Origin: Eggerthellaceae bacterium | GTDB lineage: Bacteria > Actinomycetota > Coriobacteriia > Coriobacteriales > Eggerthellaceae | DNA: 35,140 nt | NCBI GenBank assembly: GCA_022792415.1 | Contig: JAAWAY010000178.1 | Location: forward strand, 1 to 35,140 | Direction: 5' to 3' | In this document: positions 7,825 to 16,612 of the stretch, in pieces | Numbering within the stretch: position 1 is the stretch's first letter | Layout: each line of letters opens with the position of its first letter | The notes under the pieces: generated by a model | Database searches by the model: none | Told to the model about the DNA's origin: nothing | Seen by the model: the letters and a program-made list of their open reading frames with translations, nothing else | Program-made: the position numbers and the translations under genes

Positions 7825-9399
7825 ATGACCCACGCCACCGCCTGCGCGGACGCCGCCGAGGCTAATCTCTACGTCGACACCCGGGGCTGCTGCGACGCCC
7901 CCGTCCCCTTCACCGAGGCCGTCGTCAACGGCCTGGCGCCCGGCGGCGGCCTGTACGTCCCCGAGCACATCCCCTCCCTCGCGCTCGAGCAGATCATGGC
8001 GCTGGCCGAGCTGCCCTACGCGCAGCGGGCCGCCCGCATCTACCGCGCGTTCGGCATCGACCTGCCCGACGAGGAGATCGACCGCCTCATGGCGCGGTCC
8101 TACGGGGACAACTTCGACGACGAGGCCGTCTGCCCCATCACCACGCTGGGCGACGACACCCACATCCTCGAGCTGTGGCACGGCCCCACCAGCGCCTTCA
8201 AGGACATGGCGCTGCAGTGCCTGCCCCAGTTCTTCTCGGCCAGCGCCCGCGCGCTGCGCGAGGCCGGCCAGCTCGACCACGACTTCCTCATCCTCGTGGC
8301 CACCTCGGGCGACACCGGCAAGGCCGCCCTCGAGGGCTTCAAGAACGCCGACGGCGTGCGCATCGGCGTGCTCTACCCCGATGGCGGCGTGAGCGACATC
8401 CAGCGCAAGCAGATGGTCACCACCACCGGCGACAACGTGCGCGTCTGGGGCGTGCGCGGCAACTTCGACGACTGCCAGACCGGCGTGAAGCGCGCCTTCT
8501 CCGACGAGGCCTTCGCCGCCGAGCTGCTCGACGAGCACGGCGTGGCGCTGTCCAGCGCCAACTCCATCAACTGGGGGCGCCTCATGCCCCAGATCGTCTA
8601 CTACGTGTCCAGCTACGCCGAGCTGGTGGCCCAGGGCAAGGTGGACGCCGGCGCGCCCATCGACGTGTGCGTGCCCACGGGCAACTTCGGCAACATCCTG
8701 GCCGCGTGGTACGCCAAGGCCATGGGCGTGCCCATCGGCACCCTCATGTGCGCCAGCAACGAGAACCGCGTGCTGGCCGACTTCATCAACACCGGCACCT
8801 ACGACATCGCCGACCGCCCGTTCGTCACCACGCCCTCGCCGTCCATGGACATCCTCGTGTCGTCCAACCTCGAGCGCCAGCTGTTCGAGCTGACCGGCCG
8901 TGACGCCCAAGCCATCGCCGGCTGGATGCGCGACCTGTCCGACAGCCGCCGCTTCCGCGTGGACGCCGGCACGTTCGCGCGCCTGCGTGCCGACTTCGTG
9001 GCCGACTCCGTGGACAACGACGAGTGCCTGGCCGTCATCCGCGAGGTGCTCGACGAGCACGACTACCTGCTGGATCCCCACACCGCCGTGGCCTACCGCG
9101 TGGCGCAGAACGTGCGCGGGGACAACCCCGTGCTCGTGGCCAGCACCGCGCACTGGGCCAAGTTCGGCGACAACGTCTACCGCGCCCTGCACGGCCTGGC
9201 GGCCTCCGACCCGCTGCCGCCCGAGGTGGCCGCGCTCACCGGCTGCCAGCTCAACGAGCTCATCTCCCAGGAGACGGGGGGCCGCGCCATCCCCGCCGGG
9301 CTGGCATCGCTCGACGAGATGCCCGTGCGCTTCACCCAGGTGATCGACGGAGACGTGGAGGCCATCGAATCTGCGGCGCGGGATTTTCTCCTCGCCTGA
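7825..9399 (+). CDS. thrC: Threonine synthase
   Basis: PLP enzyme motifs HGPTSAFKDMALQ, VATSGDTGKAALEGF, VPTGNFGNILA; RBS GGAAGGA. Confidence 0.95.
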   Translation: MTHATACADAAEANLYVDTRGCCDAPVPFTEAVVNGLAPGGGLYVPEHIPSLALEQIMALAELPYAQRAARIYRAFGIDLPDEEIDRLMARSYGDNFDDEAVCPITTLGDDTHILELWHGPTSAFKDMALQCLPQFFSASARALREAGQLDHDFLILVATSGDTGKAALEGFKNADGVRIGVLYPDGGVSDIQRKQMVTTTGDNVRVWGVRGNFDDCQTGVKRAFSDEAFAAELLDEHGVALSSANSINWGRLMPQIVYYVSSYAELVAQGKVDAGAPIDVCVPTGNFGNILAAWYAKAMGVPIGTLMCASNENRVLADFINTGTYDIADRPFVTTPSPSMDILVSSNLERQLFELTGRDAQAIAGWMRDLSDSRRFRVDAGTFARLRADFVADSVDNDECLAVIREVLDEHDYLLDPHTAVAYRVAQNVRGDNPVLVASTAHWAKFGDNVYRALHGLAASDPLPPEVAALTGCQLNELISQETGGRAIPAGLASLDEMPVRFTQVIDGDVEAIESAARDFLLA

Positions 9400-9437
9400 G
9401 ACGCTATCCGTGCGAAAATAAAGGGGAACGAGAGGAC

Positions 9438-9477
9438 GCAGGTGCGGGGCGCGCCCGAGAGAGCGCCCCGCACCTGC
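9438..9477. terminator. Strong 15-bp hairpin between thrC and the ModE-like gene
   Basis: Perfect arms GCAGGTGCGGGGCGC / GCGCCCCGCACCTGC; no U-tract. Confidence 0.4.
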
Positions 9478-9509
9478 TCGCCCTTACCGCCAACCCGAAG
9501 GGACGAAAC

Positions 9510-9854
9510 ATGGAGCAATTCAGCGGACTTGAGATGAGCGTCAGGCTCTCCGTGAGAAACCCCCGCTCCGACAGCAGCTCCGCGTTCGGGCGCGGCGTGG
9601 CCGACCTCTGCCTGGGCGTGCGCAACCTCGGCTCGCTCAACGCGGCGGCCAAGGGCATGGGCATGGCCTACAGCAAGGCCTGGCGCATCATCAAGGACAC
9701 CGAGGCGGCCCTGGGCATGAAGCTGCTGAACCGGGACGGCGCCCACGGCAGCGACCTCACCGAGGCCGGTAACCTGCTCCTCGACTCCTACCTGTCCATC
9801 AACGACCAGATGCAGGCCGAGGCCCAGCGCCTCTTCGAGGAGCTCACCGCGTAG
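9510..9854 (+). CDS. ModE-N/LysR-like winged helix-turn-helix regulator (single domain)
   Basis: LGSLNAAAKGMGMAYSKAWRIIKDTEAALGMKLLNRDGAHGSDLTEAGNLLLDSY, typical of ModE N-terminal HTH. Confidence 0.8.
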   Translation: MEQFSGLEMSVRLSVRNPRSDSSSAFGRGVADLCLGVRNLGSLNAAAKGMGMAYSKAWRIIKDTEAALGMKLLNRDGAHGSDLTEAGNLLLDSYLSINDQMQAEAQRLFEELTA

Positions 9855-9884
9855 CCGCCCCCCTGCCGCGAGACGCCCGCGCGC

Positions 9885-10148
9885 CTACCCGCGCCCCACC
9901 GGCGCCGGGACGCCCGGCGGCGCCAACTCGACCGACCACAGCTGGTCGGGGTTGGATCGGTTCCTCACCTCCAGCCTGACCACCCACTCCCTCAGGTCAT
10001 CGGCCTCCCGGCCGACGACGGCCCGCTGGGCTGCATCGCGCTGGGCCGCCTCCTCCATGGCGGGCTCGCTGCCGAACCGGTAGAGACAGCCGTAGCACAC
10101 CTCCATGTCATCGAACAGCGCCGCCGCGCAGATGGGGCACTCCTTCAC
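9885..10148 (-). CDS. Zinc-ribbon protein
   Basis: N-terminal CPIC...CYGC motif; start overlaps the end of the DUF192 ORF by 41 nt. Confidence 0.6.
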   Translation of the reverse strand: MKECPICAAALFDDMEVCYGCLYRFGSEPAMEEAAQRDAAQRAVVGREADDLREWVVRLEVRNRSNPDQLWSVELAPPGVPAPVGRG

Positions 10149-10470
10149 CGCATCCTCCTCTCCGGCCGTCCTCGGCGTCGCGCCGCGCGGCCACCGTCAC
10201 CTGATCTCCTGGCACGGGCCACGGCCCGGCCTCCGCGAACCGCTCCAGCACCGCCGCCGCCCCGCGGCAGCGCAGGCGCCGACGCGGCCCCACGTCCCGA
10301 TGCGCCTCCAGCACCACCCCCGCCGCGTCCACGAAGGCCACGTCGATGGGGTGGGACATGCCGAACGTGTGGATGTCATGGCAGGGGGCCAGAAGCAGCA
10401 CCCCGACCGACCCGGGCTCTCGCCCCAGCAGCCCCCTCATCCGGGCCGCCATGCTCGTCGCCAACCTCAT
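10108..10470 (-). CDS. DUF192-family protein
   Basis: TSMAARMRGLLGR...LLLAPCHDIHTFGMSHPIDVAFVDAAGVVLEAHRDVGPRR is diagnostic of DUF192; start overlaps the upstream stop as ATGA. Confidence 0.85.
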   Translation of the reverse strand: MRLATSMAARMRGLLGREPGSVGVLLLAPCHDIHTFGMSHPIDVAFVDAAGVVLEAHRDVGPRRRLRCRGAAAVLERFAEAGPWPVPGDQVTVAARRDAEDGRRGGCGEGVPHLRGGAVR

Positions 10471-10979
10471 CGCCCCCCCACTCGCCTGGTTTGCACCACC
10501 ACGCACGCGCCGTGCTCCTGCTCGATCCACGACACGAGGGCCCAGCGGCACGTCCCCTCGTCCTTCACCAGCGTCAGGCTGCCCGCCAGGCCGCTGGGCA
10601 CCGCCCGCCAGCCCCGAACCGCCAGGTCGCCCGCCACGCGCTCCTGCGTCGCGGCGACATCGGCGCCGTACACGAACGCCCGCACCGAAGAGTCCGGCTC
10701 GCCGTAGGACTCGGCCGCCCCCACCGGGTCGAACACCTCCTCGACGAACCACGGGGGCGCCACGGCCCCGACCGCGTAGCCGGGCAGGGCGCGGGCCCAC
10801 TCCTCCTCGCCGCCCAGGGCCGCCCGGGCAAGCGCGGCAGGCCCGGACCCGACCGCAGGCGCGCCCCGGCTCTCCTCACCCCCGCCCGACGCCCCCGCTG
10901 CCACCGCGACGGCGGCCAGGGCCACGCAGACGGCCACCGCGGCCCTGACGGCCCGACGGCCCTGCACGCTTCTCTCCAT
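10467..10979 (-). CDS. Putative secreted/membrane-anchored protein of the tad operon
   Basis: N-terminal hydrophobic segment (AVRAAVAVCVALAAVAVAAGAS); operon context and 4-nt overlap with the DUF192 gene. Confidence 0.6.
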   Translation of the reverse strand: MERSVQGRRAVRAAVAVCVALAAVAVAAGASGGGEESRGAPAVGSGPAALARAALGGEEEWARALPGYAVGAVAPPWFVEEVFDPVGAAESYGEPDSSVRAFVYGADVAATQERVAGDLAVRGWRAVPSGLAGSLTLVKDEGTCRWALVSWIEQEHGACVVVQTRRVGGR

Positions 10980-10988
10980 CGTCCCTCC

Positions 10989-11525
10989 TCAGAACAGCAT
11001 CCCCGGCTTGTAGGGGTCCACCGTGAGCGCCGTGCGGTGCGTGAGGACCGGCAGCCTCACGCCCAGCACCTCGTCGCGCAGCCCCATCCCGAACAGCGTG
11101 GGGACATAGCGCAGGGTCACCGTGAACGTCGCCAGCCCGAGCGAGCCCCTCTCAACCTCGACCGACACCGCCAGGTTGTCCCGGCCCATCTCGTCCTCGA
11201 CCATCGCCCGCACGGCCTCGGCGCTCTGCCCCAGGTCCTGGCCGTAGCCGGGAGATGCCGCGCAGACGCGCACGCTGGAGCGCGCCACCCGGTCGAACGC
11301 CGCGCAGTCGCCGAAGAAGGTGAGCGCGTTCACCGCGATCACCGCCACGACGAGGGCCACCGGCAGCACGACGAGCAGCTCGACGGTCATCTGGCCGCCC
11401 TCGCACGCGCCCCGGCGCACCATGCCGCGCGCACGGGGCCCGCGCCCGGGCGTGAAGCGCCGTCCCCTGGCGCCGCCGCGGGACGCGCGGCCGCGACGGC
11501 GCGCCGCGGTCTCCCTCAGCGCCAT
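10989..11525 (-). CDS. TadE-like pseudopilin
   Basis: Basic leader then EGGQMTVELLVVLPVALVVAVIAVNALTFF. Start ATG 11525 overlaps the upstream stop; the exact start is uncertain. Confidence 0.7.
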   Translation of the reverse strand: MALRETAARRRGRASRGGARGRRFTPGRGPRARGMVRRGACEGGQMTVELLVVLPVALVVAVIAVNALTFFGDCAAFDRVARSSVRVCAASPGYGQDLGQSAEAVRAMVEDEMGRDNLAVSVEVERGSLGLATFTVTLRYVPTLFGMGLRDEVLGVRLPVLTHRTALTVDPYKPGMLF

Positions 11526-13669
11526 GGCTGCGCACCGCCCAGCGCGCCCTGCAGCGACCGCACCGCCTCGAAGCAACGGCCCACCACGTCCCGCGCGTCG
11601 TCGGCCATCGCAGGCGGCAGTGCCAGCGTGATGGGGACGGACACGCCTCCCACCGGCAGCTCGATGCGCGCCACCTCTATCCCGCGCTCTGCCGCCGACA
11701 CCGCGCCCAGGGCCTCCGACTCCAGCTCGAGGGCCAGCGACGAGAACAGGTCGGGCGTCGGCGCCGACAAGCGCAGGGCCTGCTCGCGCACCGTCCGGTA
11801 CGTCACCGCGAACCGTCCCTCGTCAGCCGCGGCCACATGCGCGCTGTTCACCACCACCGGGCGCAGCGCATCCAGGGCGACCGGCTGCAGCCCGACGGCG
11901 GCGAACGCGTCTTGCAGGGCGCCCGAGGCCCACGTGCCCAAGCCGCTCGCCCCCACCAGGGGAAGCGACCCGGCGGCAGATCCCACGGCCCCCACAAGCG
12001 CCTGCTGGCCGTCGGCGTAGGCGCGCAGCAGCCCCGACCAGCAGTCGAGGACGATCCTCCCGGCGCCCACCGCCGCGCCGCCATCGCGCCCGAAGCCGTC
12101 GAGCAGCGACGTGATGACGGTGCGTCCCTCGGGGGAGGAGTCCGCCACCAGCGTCGCGCCGGAGACGGCGGCGCGCACGCCCAGCGTGGACCCTCCGCGC
12201 ACGAAGAGCGACGCGAAGCCCCCGTCGGCGGCCATGCCGCCCGTGCCCACCACCAGCGCCACCGCCCCCTTGCTCCCGGGCGGGTCGGCTTTGATGCGGT
12301 AGTCGGCCGCCGAGCGCGCCGCCTGGGCGCACCCGTCGATCAGGTCGCGCACGAGCCCCTTGGCCTGCTCCACCTCGGGGTCCAGGGCGCGACGCGCCTC
12401 CTGGTAGTCAGCCGCGGCCTGGGCGATGGCCGCGTAGTGGTACTCGAACCCGTTGTCGATGGACGTGGACGCAGCTGCCACGTTGCCCAGGCTCGCCGCC
12501 GTGAACTCGCACGCCCCGCACACCGCGAACCCACCCCGCTCCCATTGGGCGGCCGAGCCCCGCTCGCGCGCGCCCTCCGCGTTGGGGCAGCCGTCCCAGG
12601 CGTGCATGACCCGCTCGTCGCCCTCGCCCGTGATGGGGAACACGACGCGGGAGAACAGCGCGGTGCCCCGCATCTCATCGGCGTTGCGGGGCAACGGCGG
12701 GAAGTACGCGCCGAAGGAGCCGGCGGTCTCCCTCACGTAGCCCTGGGCCAGCTGCTCGGCGGCGAAGCCGTAGAACAGCTTCCGCAGCGCCGAGCGTGCC
12801 CGCTCCTCCGTCGACCCCGAGGCTGGCCGCTCCTGGTCACGCCGCGCCGCGTAGTACGCGCGCGCCCGCTTGAGGGGCACCGAGAACGACCAGGCATCGA
12901 CGCTGCGGTAGAGCGGATTGCTCGCCTCGTCGAGGACGGCCAGGTGGGCGGCGCGCTCGTAGAGGCAGTACGACGGGTTGGCCCCGCAGTCGCGCTCGAA
13001 CGCCCGCGCCTTGGCCTCCTGGGCCGCCCGCGCCGCCTCCTCGGCCGCGGCCGCCGCCCGCTCCACCTCGGCCGCCCCGGCTCCCACCGCGTCGCCCGCC
13101 GCCTGTGCCGCGTCGTCGGGCCCCACGCGGATGGGCGCGCCCGACGGGGAGACGAGCACCGCCGCGGCCAGGTAGGCGCCCCCGGGGCCGCCGCGGCCGT
13201 TGGCCGCCCCCACGGCGGCGGCGTTGGCCGCGGCCAGAAACGGCAGCGCCGTCTGGAGGCGGCTGAGCCCCGCGGCGGCACGTTCCGCGAACGCGTTGCG
13301 CGCCTTGAGCACCCGCGTGCCCAAGTCGATGAGCTTGGCGCCCACCTCCGCGCAGGGCGGCACGCACAGGGCCACCACGCCCGCGCCGCACGTGACCAGG
13401 CCCAGCAGTGACAGCGAGAGCGCCACGGCGTCGCACAGCCGCACGGCCACCATGAACTCGGCCACGGGGTTCTCGGCCGCCAGGGCCGCGGCGTCCGCGA
13501 CCTCCTGTATCTCGGCCGCCGCCGTGTTCACGCGATAGACCTGGGCCCCGCTGAACACGAGGGCCAGCGAAAGCAGCAGCGCCACCGCCATGCCGGCCGT
13601 GGTCAGCCCCGCCTCATCCCGCATGAGACGCCCCACGGCGCCTCCCACCGCCACCTTCCCATCACCCAT
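11516..13669 (-). CDS. Large TadG-like Flp-pilus assembly protein
   Basis: N-terminal DEAGLTTAGMAVALLLSLALVFSGAQVYRVNTAAAEIQEVADAAALAAEN (Tad/TadG-like TM and downstream signature); position in tad operon. Confidence 0.7.
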   Translation of the reverse strand: MGDGKVAVGGAVGRLMRDEAGLTTAGMAVALLLSLALVFSGAQVYRVNTAAAEIQEVADAAALAAENPVAEFMVAVRLCDAVALSLSLLGLVTCGAGVVALCVPPCAEVGAKLIDLGTRVLKARNAFAERAAAGLSRLQTALPFLAAANAAAVGAANGRGGPGGAYLAAAVLVSPSGAPIRVGPDDAAQAAGDAVGAGAAEVERAAAAAEEAARAAQEAKARAFERDCGANPSYCLYERAAHLAVLDEASNPLYRSVDAWSFSVPLKRARAYYAARRDQERPASGSTEERARSALRKLFYGFAAEQLAQGYVRETAGSFGAYFPPLPRNADEMRGTALFSRVVFPITGEGDERVMHAWDGCPNAEGARERGSAAQWERGGFAVCGACEFTAASLGNVAAASTSIDNGFEYHYAAIAQAAADYQEARRALDPEVEQAKGLVRDLIDGCAQAARSAADYRIKADPPGSKGAVALVVGTGGMAADGGFASLFVRGGSTLGVRAAVSGATLVADSSPEGRTVITSLLDGFGRDGGAAVGAGRIVLDCWSGLLRAYADGQQALVGAVGSAAGSLPLVGASGLGTWASGALQDAFAAVGLQPVALDALRPVVVNSAHVAAADEGRFAVTYRTVREQALRLSAPTPDLFSSLALELESEALGAVSAAERGIEVARIELPVGGVSVPITLALPPAMADDARDVVGRCFEAVRSLQGALGGAQPWR

Positions 13670-14252
13670 CCACCCACGCTCCTATCCACTGCGCCGGGTC
13701 GTCGCCCGCCCCCGCCTGGCCCACCCAGGCCGGGCGCGGGCGCGCGGACCTCTCTACCGACAGCACCAGGTTGCCCCGCTCGTTCACCAGGCCCAGCAGC
13801 GCCGCCCCGGCGTCGAGCAGGGGCAGCGGGCGCACCTCGGTGGACACGGTCACCCTCACCTGCTCCGACCGCTCGTCACCGTCCAGGTCGACCTTCCAGG
13901 TGCACGCGTCGCCGTGGACGTGGAAGCAGTCCACCGGCGGCACGGACCCCAGGTGCCGCAGGACGTAGTTCTCGCACTGCTCCTGGGCATCCCCCATCGC
14001 GTCCGAGCGGGTGGCCAGGAGGCGGCAGCCCTCCGCGGCTGCCGCCTCCATGACCAGCCGGTCGTACAGCAGGATGCCCGGCTGGGCCAGCAGCAGCGCG
14101 AGCAGGCACAGCACCGGCAAGGCGAAGGCGGCCTCCACCGTGGCCTGGCCCTCCTCGCCCGCCGACGCGGCACGCCGCGCCGCGCGCCGCCCCCACGCCC
14201 GACCTGTCCGGGACGCGCCCTGCGCACGGGGCCCTTCCCTCCATCGCCTCAT
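13662..14252 (-). CDS. TadE-like pseudopilin
   Basis: Basic leader, EEGQATVEAAFALPVLCLLALLLAQPGILLYDRLVMEAAAAEGCRLLATR. Confidence 0.8.
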   Translation of the reverse strand: MRRWREGPRAQGASRTGRAWGRRAARRAASAGEEGQATVEAAFALPVLCLLALLLAQPGILLYDRLVMEAAAAEGCRLLATRSDAMGDAQEQCENYVLRHLGSVPPVDCFHVHGDACTWKVDLDGDERSEQVRVTVSTEVRPLPLLDAGAALLGLVNERGNLVLSVERSARPRPAWVGQAGAGDDPAQWIGAWVDG

Positions 14253-14262
14253 AGCGACCTCC

Positions 14263-14487
14263 TCAGTAGCAGAAGACGTCGGCCGCCCACCCTGCCGCCA
14301 GCTGGGCATGGTGCGTCGCCGCCATCAGGGCGTGCTCGACGAGCAGCCCTCCTCCCAGGGCGCGGGCGAGCAGGCTGCCCGCCACGAGGGCTCCCAGGGC
14401 GAGCGCGGCCACCACCGCGTACTCCACCGTGGCCTGACCCCGATCGTCGCCTACAAGCCGTTGATCCCCGCGGCGATGGCATCCCAC
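14263..14487 (-). CDS. Second Flp-pilin-like small protein (putative GTG start)
   Basis: DDRGQATVEYAVVAALALGALVAGSLLARALGGGLL pilin-like motif in a frame overlapping the flp 3' end; no ATG available in frame, GTG at 14487 used. Confidence 0.55.
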   Translation of the reverse strand: MGCHRRGDQRLVGDDRGQATVEYAVVAALALGALVAGSLLARALGGGLLVEHALMAATHHAQLAAGWAADVFCY

Positions 14488-14693
14488 AGCTCCTGGATCT
14501 TGGGGCGGAACAGCGTGATGGCCAGGATGGCGATGACCACCAGGATGCCGACGAGGATGGCGTACTCCGTCGTTCCCTGCCCCCTCTCGTCCGTCATGCG
14601 CACGCGCAGGCGGGCGCACCACGTCCGCGTGGCGCGACCCGCCCTCTCCCGCCAGTCTCCGATTGCCTGCACCGCCTTCGTCATCGTCTTCAC
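14451..14693 (-). CDS. flp: Flp family type IVb pilin
   Basis: DERGQGTTEYAILVGILVVIAILAITLFRPKIQELWDAIAAGI. Confidence 0.9.
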   Translation of the reverse strand: MKTMTKAVQAIGDWRERAGRATRTWCARLRVRMTDERGQGTTEYAILVGILVVIAILAITLFRPKIQELWDAIAAGINGL

Positions 14694-14708
14694 CGCTTGG
14701 CTCCCTTC

Positions 14709-15647
14709 TCATGAGAATCCTCCGATTAGCTCCAACATCACCGGCCCCAGCACCAGCATCAGCATCGCGGGCAGGATGAGCGCCGCCGTGGGCACCATCA
14801 TCTTGACCGGGGCCTTGGCCACCTGCTCCTCCATGCGGGCCCGATAGGCTCCGCGCGCCTCGCGCGCCGCCGCCTCGAGCCCCTCAGCCAGAGACGAGCC
14901 GAAGCGCAGCGAGCGGATCACGTCCTCGACCACCCGCGCGAAGATGGCCGAGTCGTACGTCGACGCCACCTGCCGCAGCGCCTCGTCCCGCGCCACCAGG
15001 CCGCTCTCCCACTGCCGCTGCGCGCTTGCCAGCGACGCGGAGAGCAGCGTGTCGAAGTGCCCGACGTAGAGGCGCAGGCTCCGGTCGAACGACAGCCCGC
15101 TGCGCAGCCCCAGGGCCACCACGTCGAGCATCTCGGAGAGGTGCCGCTCCATCTCCTGCGCCCGCGCCCGGCACCGCGCCTCCACCGCGCGCCGCGGCGC
15201 CCGCGCGCCTGCCACCGCGCCGACGAGCCCCAGCGCGACCGCCAGCTCCGACGAGAAGGCGGCGCCCACCGCCATGCCGCCGGCGCAGCCCGCAGCACCC
15301 AGCCGCACCTGGGCCTCCCGGCAAGCCTCCGCGCTGACCGCGTCGGAAAGGCCCGCCGGCGCGACCCTCTCCCGGGCCCAGGCGGGGCCGCCCGGAACCA
15401 GGCGCGCCCAACGCCGGCACGTCGGCGAGCGCAGCCGCGTCGTGAGCGCGGCGAGGTAGTCGATGACGCGCGCGTCGGGTGATCGGGCGCGCTCGCGCAC
15501 CCTCGGTCCCGTCTCCTGCCGCACGGCCCGCTGGTACCGGCGCCGCGCCCGCACGCGCTCGGCCACGCCCCAGGCCCACAGGCCGAGCAGGGCCGCGAGC
15601 GCGCATGCCGCCACGGCCCACGCCGTCAGCGCGCCCACGCCGCTCAC
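14709..15647 (-). CDS. tadC: Type II secretion system F-domain protein TadC
   Basis: T2SSF-like: MERHLSEMLDVVALGLRSGLSFDRSLRLYV... C-terminal TMs; GTG start overlaps the tadB stop (GTGA). Confidence 0.85.
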   Translation of the reverse strand: MSGVGALTAWAVAACALAALLGLWAWGVAERVRARRRYQRAVRQETGPRVRERARSPDARVIDYLAALTTRLRSPTCRRWARLVPGGPAWARERVAPAGLSDAVSAEACREAQVRLGAAGCAGGMAVGAAFSSELAVALGLVGAVAGARAPRRAVEARCRARAQEMERHLSEMLDVVALGLRSGLSFDRSLRLYVGHFDTLLSASLASAQRQWESGLVARDEALRQVASTYDSAIFARVVEDVIRSLRFGSSLAEGLEAAAREARGAYRARMEEQVAKAPVKMMVPTAALILPAMLMLVLGPVMLELIGGFS

Positions 15648-16612
15648 CCCGTCTCCACGGCGAGCATGCGGCGCACGACCAGCACGCCGATCGCCTGCAT
15701 CCCAAGCGCCGTCGCCAGAAGCGCCATCCCGGCGACGCTCTCGAAGAACGGCGCCAGGAAGTCCTCGCTCACCAGCGAGAACACCGCCACCAAGATGAAG
15801 GGCATCAGCGTCACGATGCGGGCCGAGAGCTTCGCCTGGGCCGTCTGGACGCGCAATGAGCGCCGCAGCTCGAGCTCGCCCTCCACCGACTCCCTCGCCG
15901 CGTCCAGCACGGCCGCCAGACTGCCCCCGCTGTGGTGCTGGACGTCCAGCGACACGGCCACGAACGACAGCTCGGGGACCGAGCCGGGGCCGCGCAGCGC
16001 CGCGAGGGCCTCCGTGGCCGTGGAGCCCGTCTCGAGGCGCGCCGCGGCCTGGGCGAACAGCCCGCCCAGCGCCCCGCCCACCTCCCGCGACACCTGGGCG
16101 AGCGTCTGGGACAGCGAAAGCCCCGCCCGGAAGCACACCCCCATCGACCGGAGGGCCTCGGGGACCTGGTCGCGCAGCTCGGTGCGGCGACGGTCCTGGA
16201 GGGAGCGCACGGCACCGCCGGCGGCGACGAGCAGCCCCGCGCCCACGGCGACGGCGCACACCGGGGTGCCGGAGAGGGCCCACCCCGCCGCGCCGGCCGC
16301 GATGACGGCGGCGCCGAGCAGCGAGACCAGCGCGTCGGGCGCGGTCACCAGCCCCCGATCGCCGGCGATGTCCGCCGCCTCATCGGCGAGGGAGCGCAGG
16401 GCGGGCAGGCGCAGGGCGATCCGGGCGAGGGGCATGAGGGGCGCCACGCCGTTGCGCGCGAGCCAGGCCCCTCCCGGCGCGCCGGGGCCCCCGACGAGCG
16501 CCTCGGCCCGGCGGACCCGGGCGGCGCGATCGACGAGCCACCGGCCCAGCGCCGCGCCCGCCAGCGCCGCCGCCGCTAGCGCGCCGCCTGCCGCGAGAGC
16601 CGTTCCCTCCAT
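15644..16612 (-). CDS. tadB: Type II secretion system F-domain protein TadB
   Basis: LRDQVPEALRSMGVCFRAGLSLSQTLAQVSREVGGALGGLFAQAAARLETG; C-terminal TMs. Confidence 0.87.
   Translation of the reverse strand: MEGTALAAGGALAAAALAGAALGRWLVDRAARVRRAEALVGGPGAPGGAWLARNGVAPLMPLARIALRLPALRSLADEAADIAGDRGLVTAPDALVSLLGAAVIAAGAAGWALSGTPVCAVAVGAGLLVAAGGAVRSLQDRRRTELRDQVPEALRSMGVCFRAGLSLSQTLAQVSREVGGALGGLFAQAAARLETGSTATEALAALRGPGSVPELSFVAVSLDVQHHSGGSLAAVLDAARESVEGELELRRSLRVQTAQAKLSARIVTLMPFILVAVFSLVSEDFLAPFFESVAGMALLATALGMQAIGVLVVRRMLAVETG

Noticed and set aside
11837-13411. 524-aa plus-strand ORF antisense to the TadG-like gene
   Set aside because: Arg/Gly/His/Pro-rich translation without domain motifs; the opposite strand has TadG-like TM and operon context.
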